Shown here in pieces: positions 1 to 6,888 of a DNA stretch of 10,445 nt (the first letter of the stretch is position 1; every line of letters starts with the position of its first letter). The translations under genes and the position numbers were made by a program. A model generated the notes under the pieces. The model did no database searches. It was given only the letters and a program-made list of their open reading frames with translations, and had not been told where the DNA came from. Source of the stretch: an uncultured Bacilli bacterium (GTDB taxonomy: Bacteria; Bacillota_I; Bacilli_A; RF39; UBA660); contig CANQPR010000046.1 in assembly GCA_947625715.1 (NCBI GenBank), positions 1 to 10,445 on the forward strand, given 5' to 3'.

Positions 1-1704
1 CATGTGTGTATCCCAAGTGCACCTTTAGTACCGGAAAATGACCCTTCTGTTTTATTTAATACAGCAGGTATGCAACCATTAATTCCTTATTTAATGGGGG
101 AAGAACATCCTTTTGGTAAACGTTTATGTGATGTTCAAAAATGTGTTAGATTAACCGATTTAGAAAGTATTGGCGACAGTACCCATCATACATTTTTTGA
201 AATGTTAGGTAATTGGAGTTTAGGGGATTACTTTAAAGATGAAAGTATTTTATATAGTTTTAATTTTTTGACTAAAGTATTAAATATTCCTATTGATTAT
301 TTAGCGGTAACTGTTTATGAAGGCGATGAAAAAATACCTCGCGATATTGTAAGTGCCAAACGTTGGATGTCTCTTGGTATAAAGGAAGAAAAAATAGCTT
401 ATTTAGGGAAAGAAGACAATTTTTGGATTCCAGGTGATAGTGGTCCTTGTGGTTGTGATACCGAAATTTTTTACTGGCGTGGTAAAAATGAACCACCAAA
501 AACTTTTGACCCTAAAGATGAAAATTGGGTTGAAATTTGGAACAACGTCTTTATGGAATACTATCAAGAAAAAGATGGGACCGTTAGAGAATTAAAGTCC
601 AAAAATGTTGATACAGGAATGGGTGTCGAAAGAACTGTTGCTATCCTAGAAGGAAAAGATGATAATTATTTAACCTCAATTTGGGATGAACTTAGAGAAA
701 AATTAGAACAAATTGCTAATATGCCTTACAAAGAAAATGAAAAATCAATGCGAATCATAATGGATCATATTAGAACTGCTGTTTTTATTGCTTCTGATCC
801 ATCAGGAATAAAACCAAGTAATACTGATCAAGGCTATATTTTAAGAAGATTAATTAGAAGAGCTATTCGTCATGCTAGAAAATTGAAAATTGATATTGAA
901 AGTAATTTTGAAGAACAATTAGCCTTAATTGTTATAAACAGTTATGGTGATACTTATAAAGAATTAAATGAAAATAAACAAGTTGTTTTAGAAGTTTTAA
1001 AACAAGAGAAAGAAAAATTTAATAGAACTTTGGAAAAAGGATTAAAAATCTTTGAAAAATTAACTAAAAATGTAACAATGATTGATAAAGAAACAGCTTT
1101 TCATTTGTATGATACTTATGGCTTTCCTATTGAATTAACCCTTGAAGAAGCTTCTGAGAAAAATTTAAAAGTAGATATAGAAGGCTTTAAAGAAATGTTT
1201 TTAGAACATCAAGAAAAATCACGTTCGGCATCCAAAGGTAAATTTAAGGGCGGTTTAAGTGGCAATGGGGTTATTGAAACAAAATATCATACAGCCACTC
1301 ACTTATTAAATGCCGCTTTAAAACAAGTTGTGGGCCCTGATGTTCATCAAAAAGGAAGTAATATAACACCTCTTCGCTTACGTTTTGATTTTTCGTGTGA
1401 TCATAAATTAAGTTTAGAAGAAAAAGAACAAACAGAACAATTAGTCAATAAATGGATTAAAGAAGGCCTAGAAGTAACTAAAAAAACAATGCCTAAAGAA
1501 GAAGCTTTAAAATCAGGCGCTGAGTGTATGTTTATTGAAAAATATCCCGATGTTGTCAATGTTTATGAAATAGGTAATATATCAAAAGAACTATGTGGTG
1601 GACCACATGTAAATAATACAAAAGAATTAGGAACATTTAAAATAATAAAAGAAGAATCTTCCTCTTCAGGGGTAAGAAGAATAAAAGCCGTTTTGATTGA
1701 TTAA
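1..1704 (+). CDS. alaS: Alanyl-tRNA synthetase, short form, 5' end cut by window
   Basis: Charges tRNA-Ala with alanine in the cytosol. The reading frame is open from base 1 (a His codon matching the family's Gly-His before the first conserved strand), so the GTG at base 4 is internal and roughly 20 N-terminal residues are missing. Numbering from that GTG, class II motif 2 lies near THHTFFEMLGNWSLGDYF (60-77), motif 3 at GMGVER (205-210) and the tRNA-recognition helix at GYILRRLIRRAIRHARKL (277-294). The editing-domain zinc ligands are present: HTATH (H429, H433) and CGGPH (C531, H535). The protein ends at RRIKAVLID, just after the editing core, so the C-Ala/DHHA1 domain is absent. The approximately 90-residue beta-barrel that usually precedes HTATH is also missing. 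Estimated full length is about 587 residues, against roughly 875 for the usual bacterial enzyme. Similar compact forms are, from memory, common in Patescibacteria. Identity is certain; the deletion looks natural because all flanking motifs are intact. Confidence 0.96.
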   Translation, partial: HVCIPSAPLVPENDPSVLFNTAGMQPLIPYLMGEEHPFGKRLCDVQKCVRLTDLESIGDSTHHTFFEMLGNWSLGDYFKDESILYSFNFLTKVLNIPIDYLAVTVYEGDEKIPRDIVSAKRWMSLGIKEEKIAYLGKEDNFWIPGDSGPCGCDTEIFYWRGKNEPPKTFDPKDENWVEIWNNVFMEYYQEKDGTVRELKSKNVDTGMGVERTVAILEGKDDNYLTSIWDELREKLEQIANMPYKENEKSMRIIMDHIRTAVFIASDPSGIKPSNTDQGYILRRLIRRAIRHARKLKIDIESNFEEQLALIVINSYGDTYKELNENKQVVLEVLKQEKEKFNRTLEKGLKIFEKLTKNVTMIDKETAFHLYDTYGFPIELTLEEASEKNLKVDIEGFKEMFLEHQEKSRSASKGKFKGGLSGNGVIETKYHTATHLLNAALKQVVGPDVHQKGSNITPLRLRFDFSCDHKLSLEEKEQTEQLVNKWIKEGLEVTKKTMPKEEALKSGAECMFIEKYPDVVNVYEIGNISKELCGGPHVNNTKELGTFKIIKEESSSSGVRRIKAVLID

Positions 1705-1717
1705 AACTTTTTTCACT

Positions 1718-1742
1718 CACCTTGTATTCAAGGTGTTTTTTT
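1718..1742 (+). terminator. Intrinsic terminator of alaS
   Basis: A perfect 7-bp stem, CACCTTG (1718-1724) with CAAGGTG (1729-1735), closes on a TATT loop and is followed by seven T residues (1736-1742). It sits 13 bases after the alaS stop codon, the classic rho-independent layout. It separates alaS from the ireB operon, although the ireB promoter begins inside it. Confidence 0.92.
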
Positions 1743-1750
1743 GATACAAT
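1722..1750 (+). promoter_or_regulatory. Predicted sigma-A promoter for the ireB-greA operon
   Basis: The -10 box TACAAT (1745-1750) is preceded by TG plus one base (1742-1744), giving an extended -10 element. A weak -35 candidate, TTGTAT (1722-1727), lies at the ideal 17-base spacing, inside the alaS terminator hairpin. The start site would fall near 1757, leaving a leader of only about 16 bases before the ireB ATG. The TACAATG-TTATGA string is nearly repeated at the prepilin-like gene's promoter (6897-6910). Confidence 0.65.
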
Positions 1751-1772
1751 GATTATGAGTACGAGGTGAATT

Positions 1773-2015
1773 ATGGAAAATACAACAACTTTTTTTGATG
1801 TTGAAATGTTAAAAGACGCGAATATTTCCCTTACTTTAAAAGAAGTATGTCAAAGTTTAGAATTAAAAGGTTATGACCCTATAAAACAATTAACCGGATA
1901 TTTAATAAGTGGCGATCCTGGTTATATTTCTAATTTTCAAGATGCAAGAGAAAAAATATTAGGTGTAGATCGAACGGAAATTATAGCCTATTTATTGAAA
2001 GAAAAATTAAAATGA
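1773..2015 (+). CDS. ireB: IreB/ReoM family regulatory phosphoprotein (UPF0297)
   Basis: Small cytosolic protein that is a substrate of the PASTA-domain Ser/Thr kinase (IreK/PrkC/PrkA). In Listeria and Enterococcus its phosphorylation controls cell-wall synthesis, acting through ClpCP-dependent turnover of MurA. The 80 residues match the family's usual length. The diagnostic centre KGYDPIKQLTGYLISGDPGY is at residues 32-51, followed by DARE (57-60) and a C-terminal helix. The N-terminus carries three consecutive threonines (T4-T6), where relatives have their phosphorylated Thr; T5 aligns by eye with Listeria ReoM Thr7. An SD-like GAGGTG (1763-1768) supports the ATG. The stop overlaps the ruvX start by four bases (ATGA), as in the conserved yrzL-yrrK pair. 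The kinase and MurA are not in this window, so the signalling role is inferred from the family. Confidence 0.95.
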   Translation: MENTTTFFDVEMLKDANISLTLKEVCQSLELKGYDPIKQLTGYLISGDPGYISNFQDAREKILGVDRTEIIAYLLKEKLK

Positions 2016-2440
2016 GATTTTTAGGTTTAGATTTAGGAACAAAAACCTTGGGTGTTTCTTTGTCTGATAAAGATAATTTAATGGCTCTTCCTTTAGTAAC
2101 ACTACACTTTCAAAGTGAAAAATATGAAGAATTAATACCCATGTTAAAGAAGATCATCATAGAAAAACAAATTACCGATATTGTTTTAGGTCTTCCTAAA
2201 AATATGGATAATTCCCTAGGTTTCGCGGCTTTAAGAAGTGAAAATTTTGCCAAATTATTAAAAGAAAATTTTTCATTACCTGTACATTTGATTGACGAAA
2301 GATTGTCAACTATATATGCTGATCGCCTTTTGATGGACACGAAAAAGAATCATCGCCAAAGAAAAGAAGTAGTAGATAATATTGCCAGTTGTATTATCTT
2401 AGATACTTATTTAAGAAAGAGGAATATGAATAATGAATGA
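2012..2440 (+). CDS. ruvX: Putative pre-16S rRNA nuclease / Holliday junction resolvase RuvX (YqgF)
   Basis: RNase H-fold nuclease of the YqgF family. It is implicated in 5' maturation of 16S rRNA (E. coli YqgF) and annotated as a Holliday junction resolvase-like enzyme. The 142 residues are standard length. The first strand LGLDLGTKTLGVS gives the metal-binding D7, GLP is at 60-62, the DERLST motif gives D95 and E96, and VDNIAS near the C-terminus supplies D122. These acidic residues form the expected active site, so the protein looks functional. Translation is coupled to ireB by an ATGA overlap, and its last eight bases overlap the DUF1292 gene. The ireB-ruvX-DUF1292 order is among the most conserved in Firmicutes. 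Which of the two proposed substrates matters in this organism cannot be read from sequence. Confidence 0.95.
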   Translation: MRFLGLDLGTKTLGVSLSDKDNLMALPLVTLHFQSEKYEELIPMLKKIIIEKQITDIVLGLPKNMDNSLGFAALRSENFAKLLKENFSLPVHLIDERLSTIYADRLLMDTKKNHRQRKEVVDNIASCIILDTYLRKRNMNNE

Positions 2441-2711
2441 AAAAGAAAATGATTGTATAATAGTTATTGAAGATGAAAAAGGAAAGAAGAAAGAATGTGA
2501 AATTCTTTTTACATTTACTCCTAAAGAAGGCGATAAAAAATATGTTGTATATACTAGTGATGAACTAGATGAAGATGATTGCAAAAAAGTATATGCTAAT
2601 ATTTATTATGATAATAACAAAAAAGAATTATTACCAATTGAAAGTGAAGAAGAGTGGTATACAGTAGAAGCTGTATTAGCTAAATTAATAGAAAAGAGTA
2701 AAGAGGTGTAG
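2433..2711 (+). CDS. yrzB: DUF1292 (YrzB-like) protein
   Basis: Small acidic protein of 92 residues belonging by composition and position to the DUF1292 family (B. subtilis YrzB), whose function is unknown. It opens with a beta-strand-like IIVIEDEKGKKKECEILFTF, has a central KKYVVYTSDE segment and ends in an acidic helix with EEEWYTVEAVLAKL; these are the usual family landmarks. There is no signal peptide, membrane segment or catalytic motif. The ATG at 2433 lies inside the end of ruvX and is preceded by AAGAGG (2417-2422) at about ten bases. The ATG at 2426 is in the ruvX frame and is not a competing start. The family's fixed position between ruvX and mltG suggests a housekeeping role, but no function should be assumed. 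Confidence 0.88.
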   Translation: MNEKENDCIIVIEDEKGKKKECEILFTFTPKEGDKKYVVYTSDELDEDDCKKVYANIYYDNNKKELLPIESEEEWYTVEAVLAKLIEKSKEV

Positions 2712-2712
2712 A

Positions 2713-3774
2713 ATGAAAAAAGTATTGTTGATTAGTATGAGTATTATTATTATCCTAATTATTGGAGGATTATCTTTTTATTTTTGGGCTTTATCCCCAG
2801 TAAGTAAAAATGAAGAAACACAAATATTTACAATTGAAGCGGGGATGTCAAAAACAAATATTGCTAAAAAATTAAAACAACAAGGTTTAATACGTAATGA
2901 TTTAGCTTTAGATATTTATATGTTTTTTCATGGGCAAATGAATATTCAAGCTGGAGAATACGAACTTAGTTATAATATGTCACCTAAAGAAATGCTAAAT
3001 AAATTTGAAAACGGGATTATTTATATCAATAGTTCAAAAATTGTATTATTAGAAGGATTAAGAATAACTGATTATGCCCAGACTTTAAGTAAAGAATTAA
3101 ATTTTACTCAAGATGATTTTTTAGAAGCTATAAATGATTTAGAATTTATTAAAACTTTAGTTGATGAATATTGGTTTTTAACAGATCGAATATTAGATAA
3201 TCAATTATATTATTCTTTAGAAGGATATTTATTTCCTGATACTTATGAATTTAAAGTAGATTTAACAGCTAAAGAAGTAATAAAAATTATTTTAGATCAT
3301 ACCAATAGTGTGTTAGAACCTTTAAAAGAACAATTAGAATCTAGTTCCTTTTCTATTCATGATATTATGACTATGGCATCAATTGTTGAAAAAGAAGCTA
3401 ATACATTAGATTCAAGAAAAATGGTTGCCCAAGTATTTTTTAGTCGTCTAAGTTCTAATTGGAGTCTAGGTAGTGATGTAACAGCCTTTTATGGAGCCAA
3501 AATGCAAATGAGTAAAGAATCAGAAACCTGGGATGTTTTAAATGGCGTTAATCCTTATAATACAAGATTGACAGATGGTTCGATGAATGGTAAACTACCA
3601 ATTGGACCTATATGTAATCCCTCATTAGAAAGTATTCAAGCAACTTTAGCTCCTGCAGATACACAATATTATTATTTTGTTGCTGATACTTGTACGGGAG
3701 AAGTATATTTTCAAGTAAATGCATATGAATTTGAAAGTAAAGTAAAAGAACTTTCCCTAGCTGGTTGTATGTAG
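2713..3774 (+). CDS. mltG: Endolytic murein transglycosylase MltG (YceG-like)
   Basis: Membrane-anchored lytic transglycosylase that cleaves nascent peptidoglycan strands and so sets glycan chain length. The 353 residues are typical. A short basic start (MKK) and one hydrophobic segment (about residues 4-26) form the N-terminal anchor, leaving the rest outside the membrane. A LysM-like region follows (about 36-100, containing FTIEAGMSKTNIAKKLKQQG). The catalytic half carries the signature LEGYLFPDTY (169-178) and ASIVEKEA (222-229), where E226 is my reading of the catalytic glutamate. GSDVTAFYG (253-261), NPYNTR (280-285) and LPIGPICNPS (295-304) follow. An SD-like AAGAGGTG (2701-2708) precedes the ATG one base after the DUF1292 stop. 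Its presence indicates a peptidoglycan wall and fits with IreB at the head of the same operon. Confidence 0.96.
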   Translation: MKKVLLISMSIIIILIIGGLSFYFWALSPVSKNEETQIFTIEAGMSKTNIAKKLKQQGLIRNDLALDIYMFFHGQMNIQAGEYELSYNMSPKEMLNKFENGIIYINSSKIVLLEGLRITDYAQTLSKELNFTQDDFLEAINDLEFIKTLVDEYWFLTDRILDNQLYYSLEGYLFPDTYEFKVDLTAKEVIKIILDHTNSVLEPLKEQLESSSFSIHDIMTMASIVEKEANTLDSRKMVAQVFFSRLSSNWSLGSDVTAFYGAKMQMSKESETWDVLNGVNPYNTRLTDGSMNGKLPIGPICNPSLESIQATLAPADTQYYYFVADTCTGEVYFQVNAYEFESKVKELSLAGCM

Positions 3775-3788
3775 AAGTGGAGTAAAAC

Positions 3789-4388
3789 ATGAAAGAATTA
3801 ATTGTGGAAATGGAAAAATATGCAAAAGAGCATAATATTCCAATAATGCAAAAAGAAGGTATAGCTTTTTTAATGAAATATATTAAAGCTAATAATGTTT
3901 TAAATGTTTTGGAAATTGGAAGTGCTATTGGCTATTCAGCAATTTTAATGGCATCTTCTTCTTTAAATGTTAAAGTAACAACAATTGAAAAAAACGAAGA
4001 AAATTACATGGAATGTTTAAAAAATGTCAAAAAATGTGGCTTTGATAAAAAAGTCAATGTTGTTTTTCAAGATGCTTTAGAAGTTAATTTATCAGAAGAA
4101 AATAAATATGATTTAATTTTTATCGATGCTGCTAAAGGCCAAAATCAAAAATTCTTTGAAAAATTTAAATATTTTTTAGCCCCTCATGGAGTAATAATAA
4201 CCGATAATTTAAAATTCCATGGGTATGTAGGTAAATCTGATGAAATTGAATCTAAAAATCTTCGCCAATTAGTAAAAAAGATTGAACAGTATATTGAATT
4301 TTTAAATAATAATGAAGAATATACAACAAAATTTTATGATATTGGTGATGGCATAAGTATCAGTGTTAAAAATGAGCAAAGCGCATAA
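3789..4388 (+). CDS. trmR: tRNA 5-hydroxyuridine methyltransferase TrmR (YrrM-type O-methyltransferase)
   Basis: Class I SAM-dependent, metal-dependent O-methyltransferase. In B. subtilis the same-position gene yrrM (TrmR) methylates 5-hydroxyuridine at tRNA position 34 to 5-methoxyuridine. The SAM-binding loop LEIGSAIGYSA is at residues 41-51 and the acidic ribose-binding E67 ends strand 2 (TTIE). FIDAAKGQ supplies D113, and ITDN supplies D139 and N140; together these form the usual divalent-metal site of the COMT-like family. Length is 199 residues, with the family's compact C-terminus. The gene starts 14 bases after mltG with AAGTGGAG upstream, and its 3' end overlaps the next gene. The tRNA-specific assignment rests on synteny with two U32 genes; from the sequence alone it could be called only a COMT-like methyltransferase. 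Confidence 0.85.
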   Translation: MKELIVEMEKYAKEHNIPIMQKEGIAFLMKYIKANNVLNVLEIGSAIGYSAILMASSSLNVKVTTIEKNEENYMECLKNVKKCGFDKKVNVVFQDALEVNLSEENKYDLIFIDAAKGQNQKFFEKFKYFLAPHGVIITDNLKFHGYVGKSDEIESKNLRQLVKKIEQYIEFLNNNEEYTTKFYDIGDGISISVKNEQSA

Positions 4389-5160
4389 ATTTTTAGTTTG
4401 TGTTACCGAAGAAGTAACAGTAAAGAAAGTAAAAGATGTCTACTTTCTTTTTCCATTAAAAAATTTTTGTGTCGGATTTACCAAAGAATATACGATAGAA
4501 GAAATTAAAGATGAAGCATATATATACATAAATCGAATGTTAAATACAAAAGATATTGAAAATTTAAAACCAATTATTAGTCATTTACCTAATAATATAA
4601 AAGGAATTGTTTTTGAAGATTTAGGGGTTTATGAATTATGTAAAAATTTAAAAATAGAAAAAATATTATATGCATTACATGCTAATTGTAATAGTAAAAC
4701 AATAAATACCTATTTAGAAAAAATGGATAGTGTTGTTATATCACCTGATATAACTTATGAACAAACCAAAGAAATTCTTTTAAAAGCTCGTAAACCACTA
4801 GTTATTTATGGCTTAGGCCATTTAAATTTTATGTATTCAAGAAGGCCACTACTAACTAATTACGCTAATTATTATCATTATCCTGTTTTAAGACAATTAG
4901 ATATTTTAGAGGAAGTATCCAAAACCCCTTTTATTGTCATGGAAAATGATTATGGAACTGTTTTTTATGATAAGTATATTTATAATGCAAGTATTTTAAA
5001 AGATTTGGATAATATAAAGTTTGTTTTGATAAATCCATTAAAAACTAATTTAGATACTAAAGATGCCATCGAAGCCTTTTTAAATGGTAATGATAATGAT
5101 TATACAACAGGATTTTTACATCAAAAAACCATTTATAAGGTCAAAAAGAAGGGGGAATAA
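4372..5160 (+). CDS. trhP1: U32-family tRNA hydroxylation protein, TrhP1-like (YrrN)
   Basis: Divergent peptidase U32-family protein at the position of B. subtilis yrrN (TrhP1), which works with TrhP2 in prephenate-dependent hydroxylation of U34 in tRNA. The 262 residues correspond to a U32 TIM-barrel without a C-terminal extension, somewhat shorter than YrrN. Recognisable blocks are IKGIVFEDLGVY (76-87), VVISPDIT (121-128) and YGLGHLNFMYSRRPLLTNY (146-164). The last replaces the HGAxC...SGRC iron-sulphur motif seen in TrhP2. Its four cysteines (C10, C33, C90, C106) are scattered, so a cluster is unlikely and it may be a non-catalytic partner. The ATG at 4372 is preferred over the in-frame GTG at 4363; neither has a good SD, and the start overlaps trmR by 17 bases, suggesting translational coupling. 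Function is inferred from synteny. Confidence 0.78.
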   Translation: MSKAHKFLVCVTEEVTVKKVKDVYFLFPLKNFCVGFTKEYTIEEIKDEAYIYINRMLNTKDIENLKPIISHLPNNIKGIVFEDLGVYELCKNLKIEKILYALHANCNSKTINTYLEKMDSVVISPDITYEQTKEILLKARKPLVIYGLGHLNFMYSRRPLLTNYANYYHYPVLRQLDILEEVSKTPFIVMENDYGTVFYDKYIYNASILKDLDNIKFVLINPLKTNLDTKDAIEAFLNGNDNDYTTGFLHQKTIYKVKKKGE

Positions 5161-5163
5161 CAA

Positions 5164-6357
5164 ATGGTCGAACTTCTAGCGCCCGCCAAGGATATCGAAA
5201 AGTTAAAAATTGCTTTTTTGTATGGAGCTGATGCAGTTTACATTGGGGGCAGAGATTTTAGTTTAAGAGCTAACGCAACAAATTTTTCTTTAGAAGAAAT
5301 TAAAGAAGCTGTAAAGTATGCCCATCAACATCATAAAAAAGTATATGTAACAGTCAATATTGTTTTTCATGAAGAAGATTTAGTTAATTTAGAGCAATAT
5401 TTAATAGAATTAGCTAAAATCAAAGTTGATGCGATAATTGCAAGTGATATATATGTATTAGATTTAATAGCTAAAAAGAAGATTGATTTAGTCGTTCATT
5501 TATCGACCCAAGCAAGTGTTACTAATGCTTATGCTGCGAAATATTATATGAATTATAATGTCAAAAGAATTGTTTTAGCAAGAGAAACCAGTTTAGAGGA
5601 TATTAAAGATATTAAAAAACAAACTAATTTAGAATTAGAATGCTTTATTCATGGAGCCATGTGTACAGGCATTTCGGGAAGATGCATTTTATCTAATGTT
5701 ATAACTAACCGAGATGCTAATAGAGGGGGATGTGCCCAAATATGTCGTTTTACTTTTGATAATCAAGATAAAGTGCCCTTTACTATGTCAAGTAAAGATT
5801 TAAACTTAATTGATTATATAAAAGATATGATTGATGTAGGTGTTAATTCTTTTAAAGTAGAAGGACGAATGAGAGGTATTTATTATATTGCAACAGTGAT
5901 AAATTGTTATCGAAAAATAATTGATAAAATACTTGATAATACCTTAACACCTGATATAGCCCTTTATTATTTAAAAATTTTAAATCGATGTGCCAACAGA
6001 GATTCAACTAGTCAATTTATTGATAAAATACCAACGGAAAATGAACAATATTTTTCCCTAAGAGACGAACAATCTAATCAAGATTTCTTAGGAATAGTTA
6101 AAGATTATGATGAAAAAAAACATATGGTTATATTAGAACAACGTAATTTTTTTAAACTTGGTGATATTGGGGAATTTTTTGGACCAAATTTACAAGAGAC
6201 TACATATACTATTAATAAAATGTATGATGAAAATGATGAAGAAATACAACTCGCCAATCATCCACGAATGATTGTAAAACTTCCCGTAGATTTTTCTTTG
6301 CAACCCTTTGATATGCTTAGAATAAAAACAATTGACAAAGATTCATATTTGTTGTAA
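5164..6357 (+). CDS. trhP2: U32-family tRNA hydroxylation protein TrhP2 (YrrO)
   Basis: Peptidase U32-family protein orthologous by motif and position to B. subtilis YrrO (TrhP2), which helps form 5-hydroxyuridine at tRNA U34; despite the family name it is not expected to be a protease. The barrel opens with ELLAPAKD (3-10) and GADAVYIGG (21-29). The signature FIHGAMCTGISGRCILSN (161-178) and RGGCAQICR (187-195) give the cysteine cluster C160, C167, C174, C190 and C194, the likely iron-sulphur ligands. MSSKDLNLI (208-216) and FKVEGRM (230-236) complete the family pattern. A C-terminal beta-domain (about 310-397) follows. The position corresponding to the YYC cysteine of E. coli YegQ reads YYI here (241-243), so cluster ligation probably uses the local cysteines. 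A strong SD AAGAAGGGGG (5146-5155) supports the ATG, three bases after trhP1. Confidence 0.92.
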   Translation: MVELLAPAKDIEKLKIAFLYGADAVYIGGRDFSLRANATNFSLEEIKEAVKYAHQHHKKVYVTVNIVFHEEDLVNLEQYLIELAKIKVDAIIASDIYVLDLIAKKKIDLVVHLSTQASVTNAYAAKYYMNYNVKRIVLARETSLEDIKDIKKQTNLELECFIHGAMCTGISGRCILSNVITNRDANRGGCAQICRFTFDNQDKVPFTMSSKDLNLIDYIKDMIDVGVNSFKVEGRMRGIYYIATVINCYRKIIDKILDNTLTPDIALYYLKILNRCANRDSTSQFIDKIPTENEQYFSLRDEQSNQDFLGIVKDYDEKKHMVILEQRNFFKLGDIGEFFGPNLQETTYTINKMYDENDEEIQLANHPRMIVKLPVDFSLQPFDMLRIKTIDKDSYLL

Positions 6358-6376
6358 TATTAGCAAGTATGTAAAT

Positions 6377-6386
6377 AAAGAAAGAG
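6377..6386 (+). promoter_or_regulatory. Shine-Dalgarno deciding the greA start
   Basis: The purine run AAAGAAAGAG ends directly against the first in-frame ATG (6387), leaving that codon no spacer. It lies nine bases before the second in-frame ATG (6396), a normal spacing. This favours 6396 as the greA start. Confidence 0.6.
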
Positions 6387-6395
6387 ATGATTCAA

Positions 6396-6863
6396 ATGAA
6401 AGCGTCTGAAAATATAATTTTAACACCACAAGGTTATTTGGAGTTAGAAACAGAATTAAATGAATTAAAAACTGTCGTTCGTCCTCGGGTAATTAAAGAT
6501 TTAAAAGATGCCCGTGCTCAAGGTGATTTATCTGAGAATGCAGATTATGATGCTGCAAGAAATGAACAAGCCCAAGTAGAAGCTAGAATAAAAGAACTTG
6601 AATTTAAATTAGAACATAGTGTAATAGCTGATGTTAAAAATAAAGAAATTATTGATGTTGGTTCTAAAGTAACTATTATGTATGATGATGGTGAATTAGA
6701 AGAATATCAATTAGTTGGTTCAATTGAAGCTGATCCTTTTGAAAATAAAATTTCTAATGAAAGTCCAATAGGAAAAGCCGTTGTTGGTCACAAAAAAGGG
6801 GAAAGTGTTGAAGTTGAAAGTCCAACTGGTTCATATAAAGTTTTAATAAAAGAAGTAAATTAA
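6396..6863 (+). CDS. greA: Transcription elongation factor GreA
   Basis: Binds RNA polymerase through the secondary channel and stimulates cleavage of the 3' end of backtracked RNA, rescuing stalled complexes. From the ATG at 6396 it has 155 residues, within the family's 155-160. The N-terminal coiled coil (about 10-75) carries the tip motif GDLSENADYDAARNEQ (43-58), with the two acidic residues D44 and E47 that hold the catalytic magnesium. The C-terminal FKBP-like domain contains VGSKVTIMYDDGELEEYQLVG (first residue 88) and SPIGKAVVGHKKGE (123-136). An ATG at 6387 would add three residues but has no spacing from the SD. It follows trhP2 by 38 bases and ends the operon. In B. subtilis udk sits between these two genes; here it is absent. 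Confidence 0.97.
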   Translation: MKASENIILTPQGYLELETELNELKTVVRPRVIKDLKDARAQGDLSENADYDAARNEQAQVEARIKELEFKLEHSVIADVKNKEIIDVGSKVTIMYDDGELEEYQLVGSIEADPFENKISNESPIGKAVVGHKKGESVEVESPTGSYKVLIKEVN

Positions 6864-6888
6864 GTGAAGAATATTCACTTTTTCTTTT
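6862..6888 (+). terminator. Intrinsic terminator after greA
   Basis: AAGTGAA (6862-6868) pairs with TTCACTT (6874-6880) around a GAATA loop, followed by a T-rich run interrupted by one C (TTTCTTTT, 6881-6888). The hairpin overlaps the greA stop codon. It ends the ireB-greA operon, and its 3' arm doubles as the -35 region of the next promoter. Confidence 0.8.

Noticed and set aside
4..6. GTG at base 4 as the start of alaS
   Set aside because: The frame is open to base 1 and begins within a conserved strand of AlaRS; the real start lies upstream of the window.
290..499. Reverse-strand reading frame inside alaS (also at 2110-2340 and 3608-3790)
   Set aside because: These lie opposite strongly conserved coding sequence, have no recognisable domain, and no SD or promoter was evident; they are antisense shadows.
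4363..4371. GTG at 4363 as the trhP1 start
   Set aside because: It adds only three residues, has no better SD, and an ATG follows at 4372.
6387..6395. ATG at 6387 as the greA start
   Set aside because: The SD purine run abuts this codon with no spacer; the ATG at 6396 has normal spacing and gives a standard GreA N-terminus.
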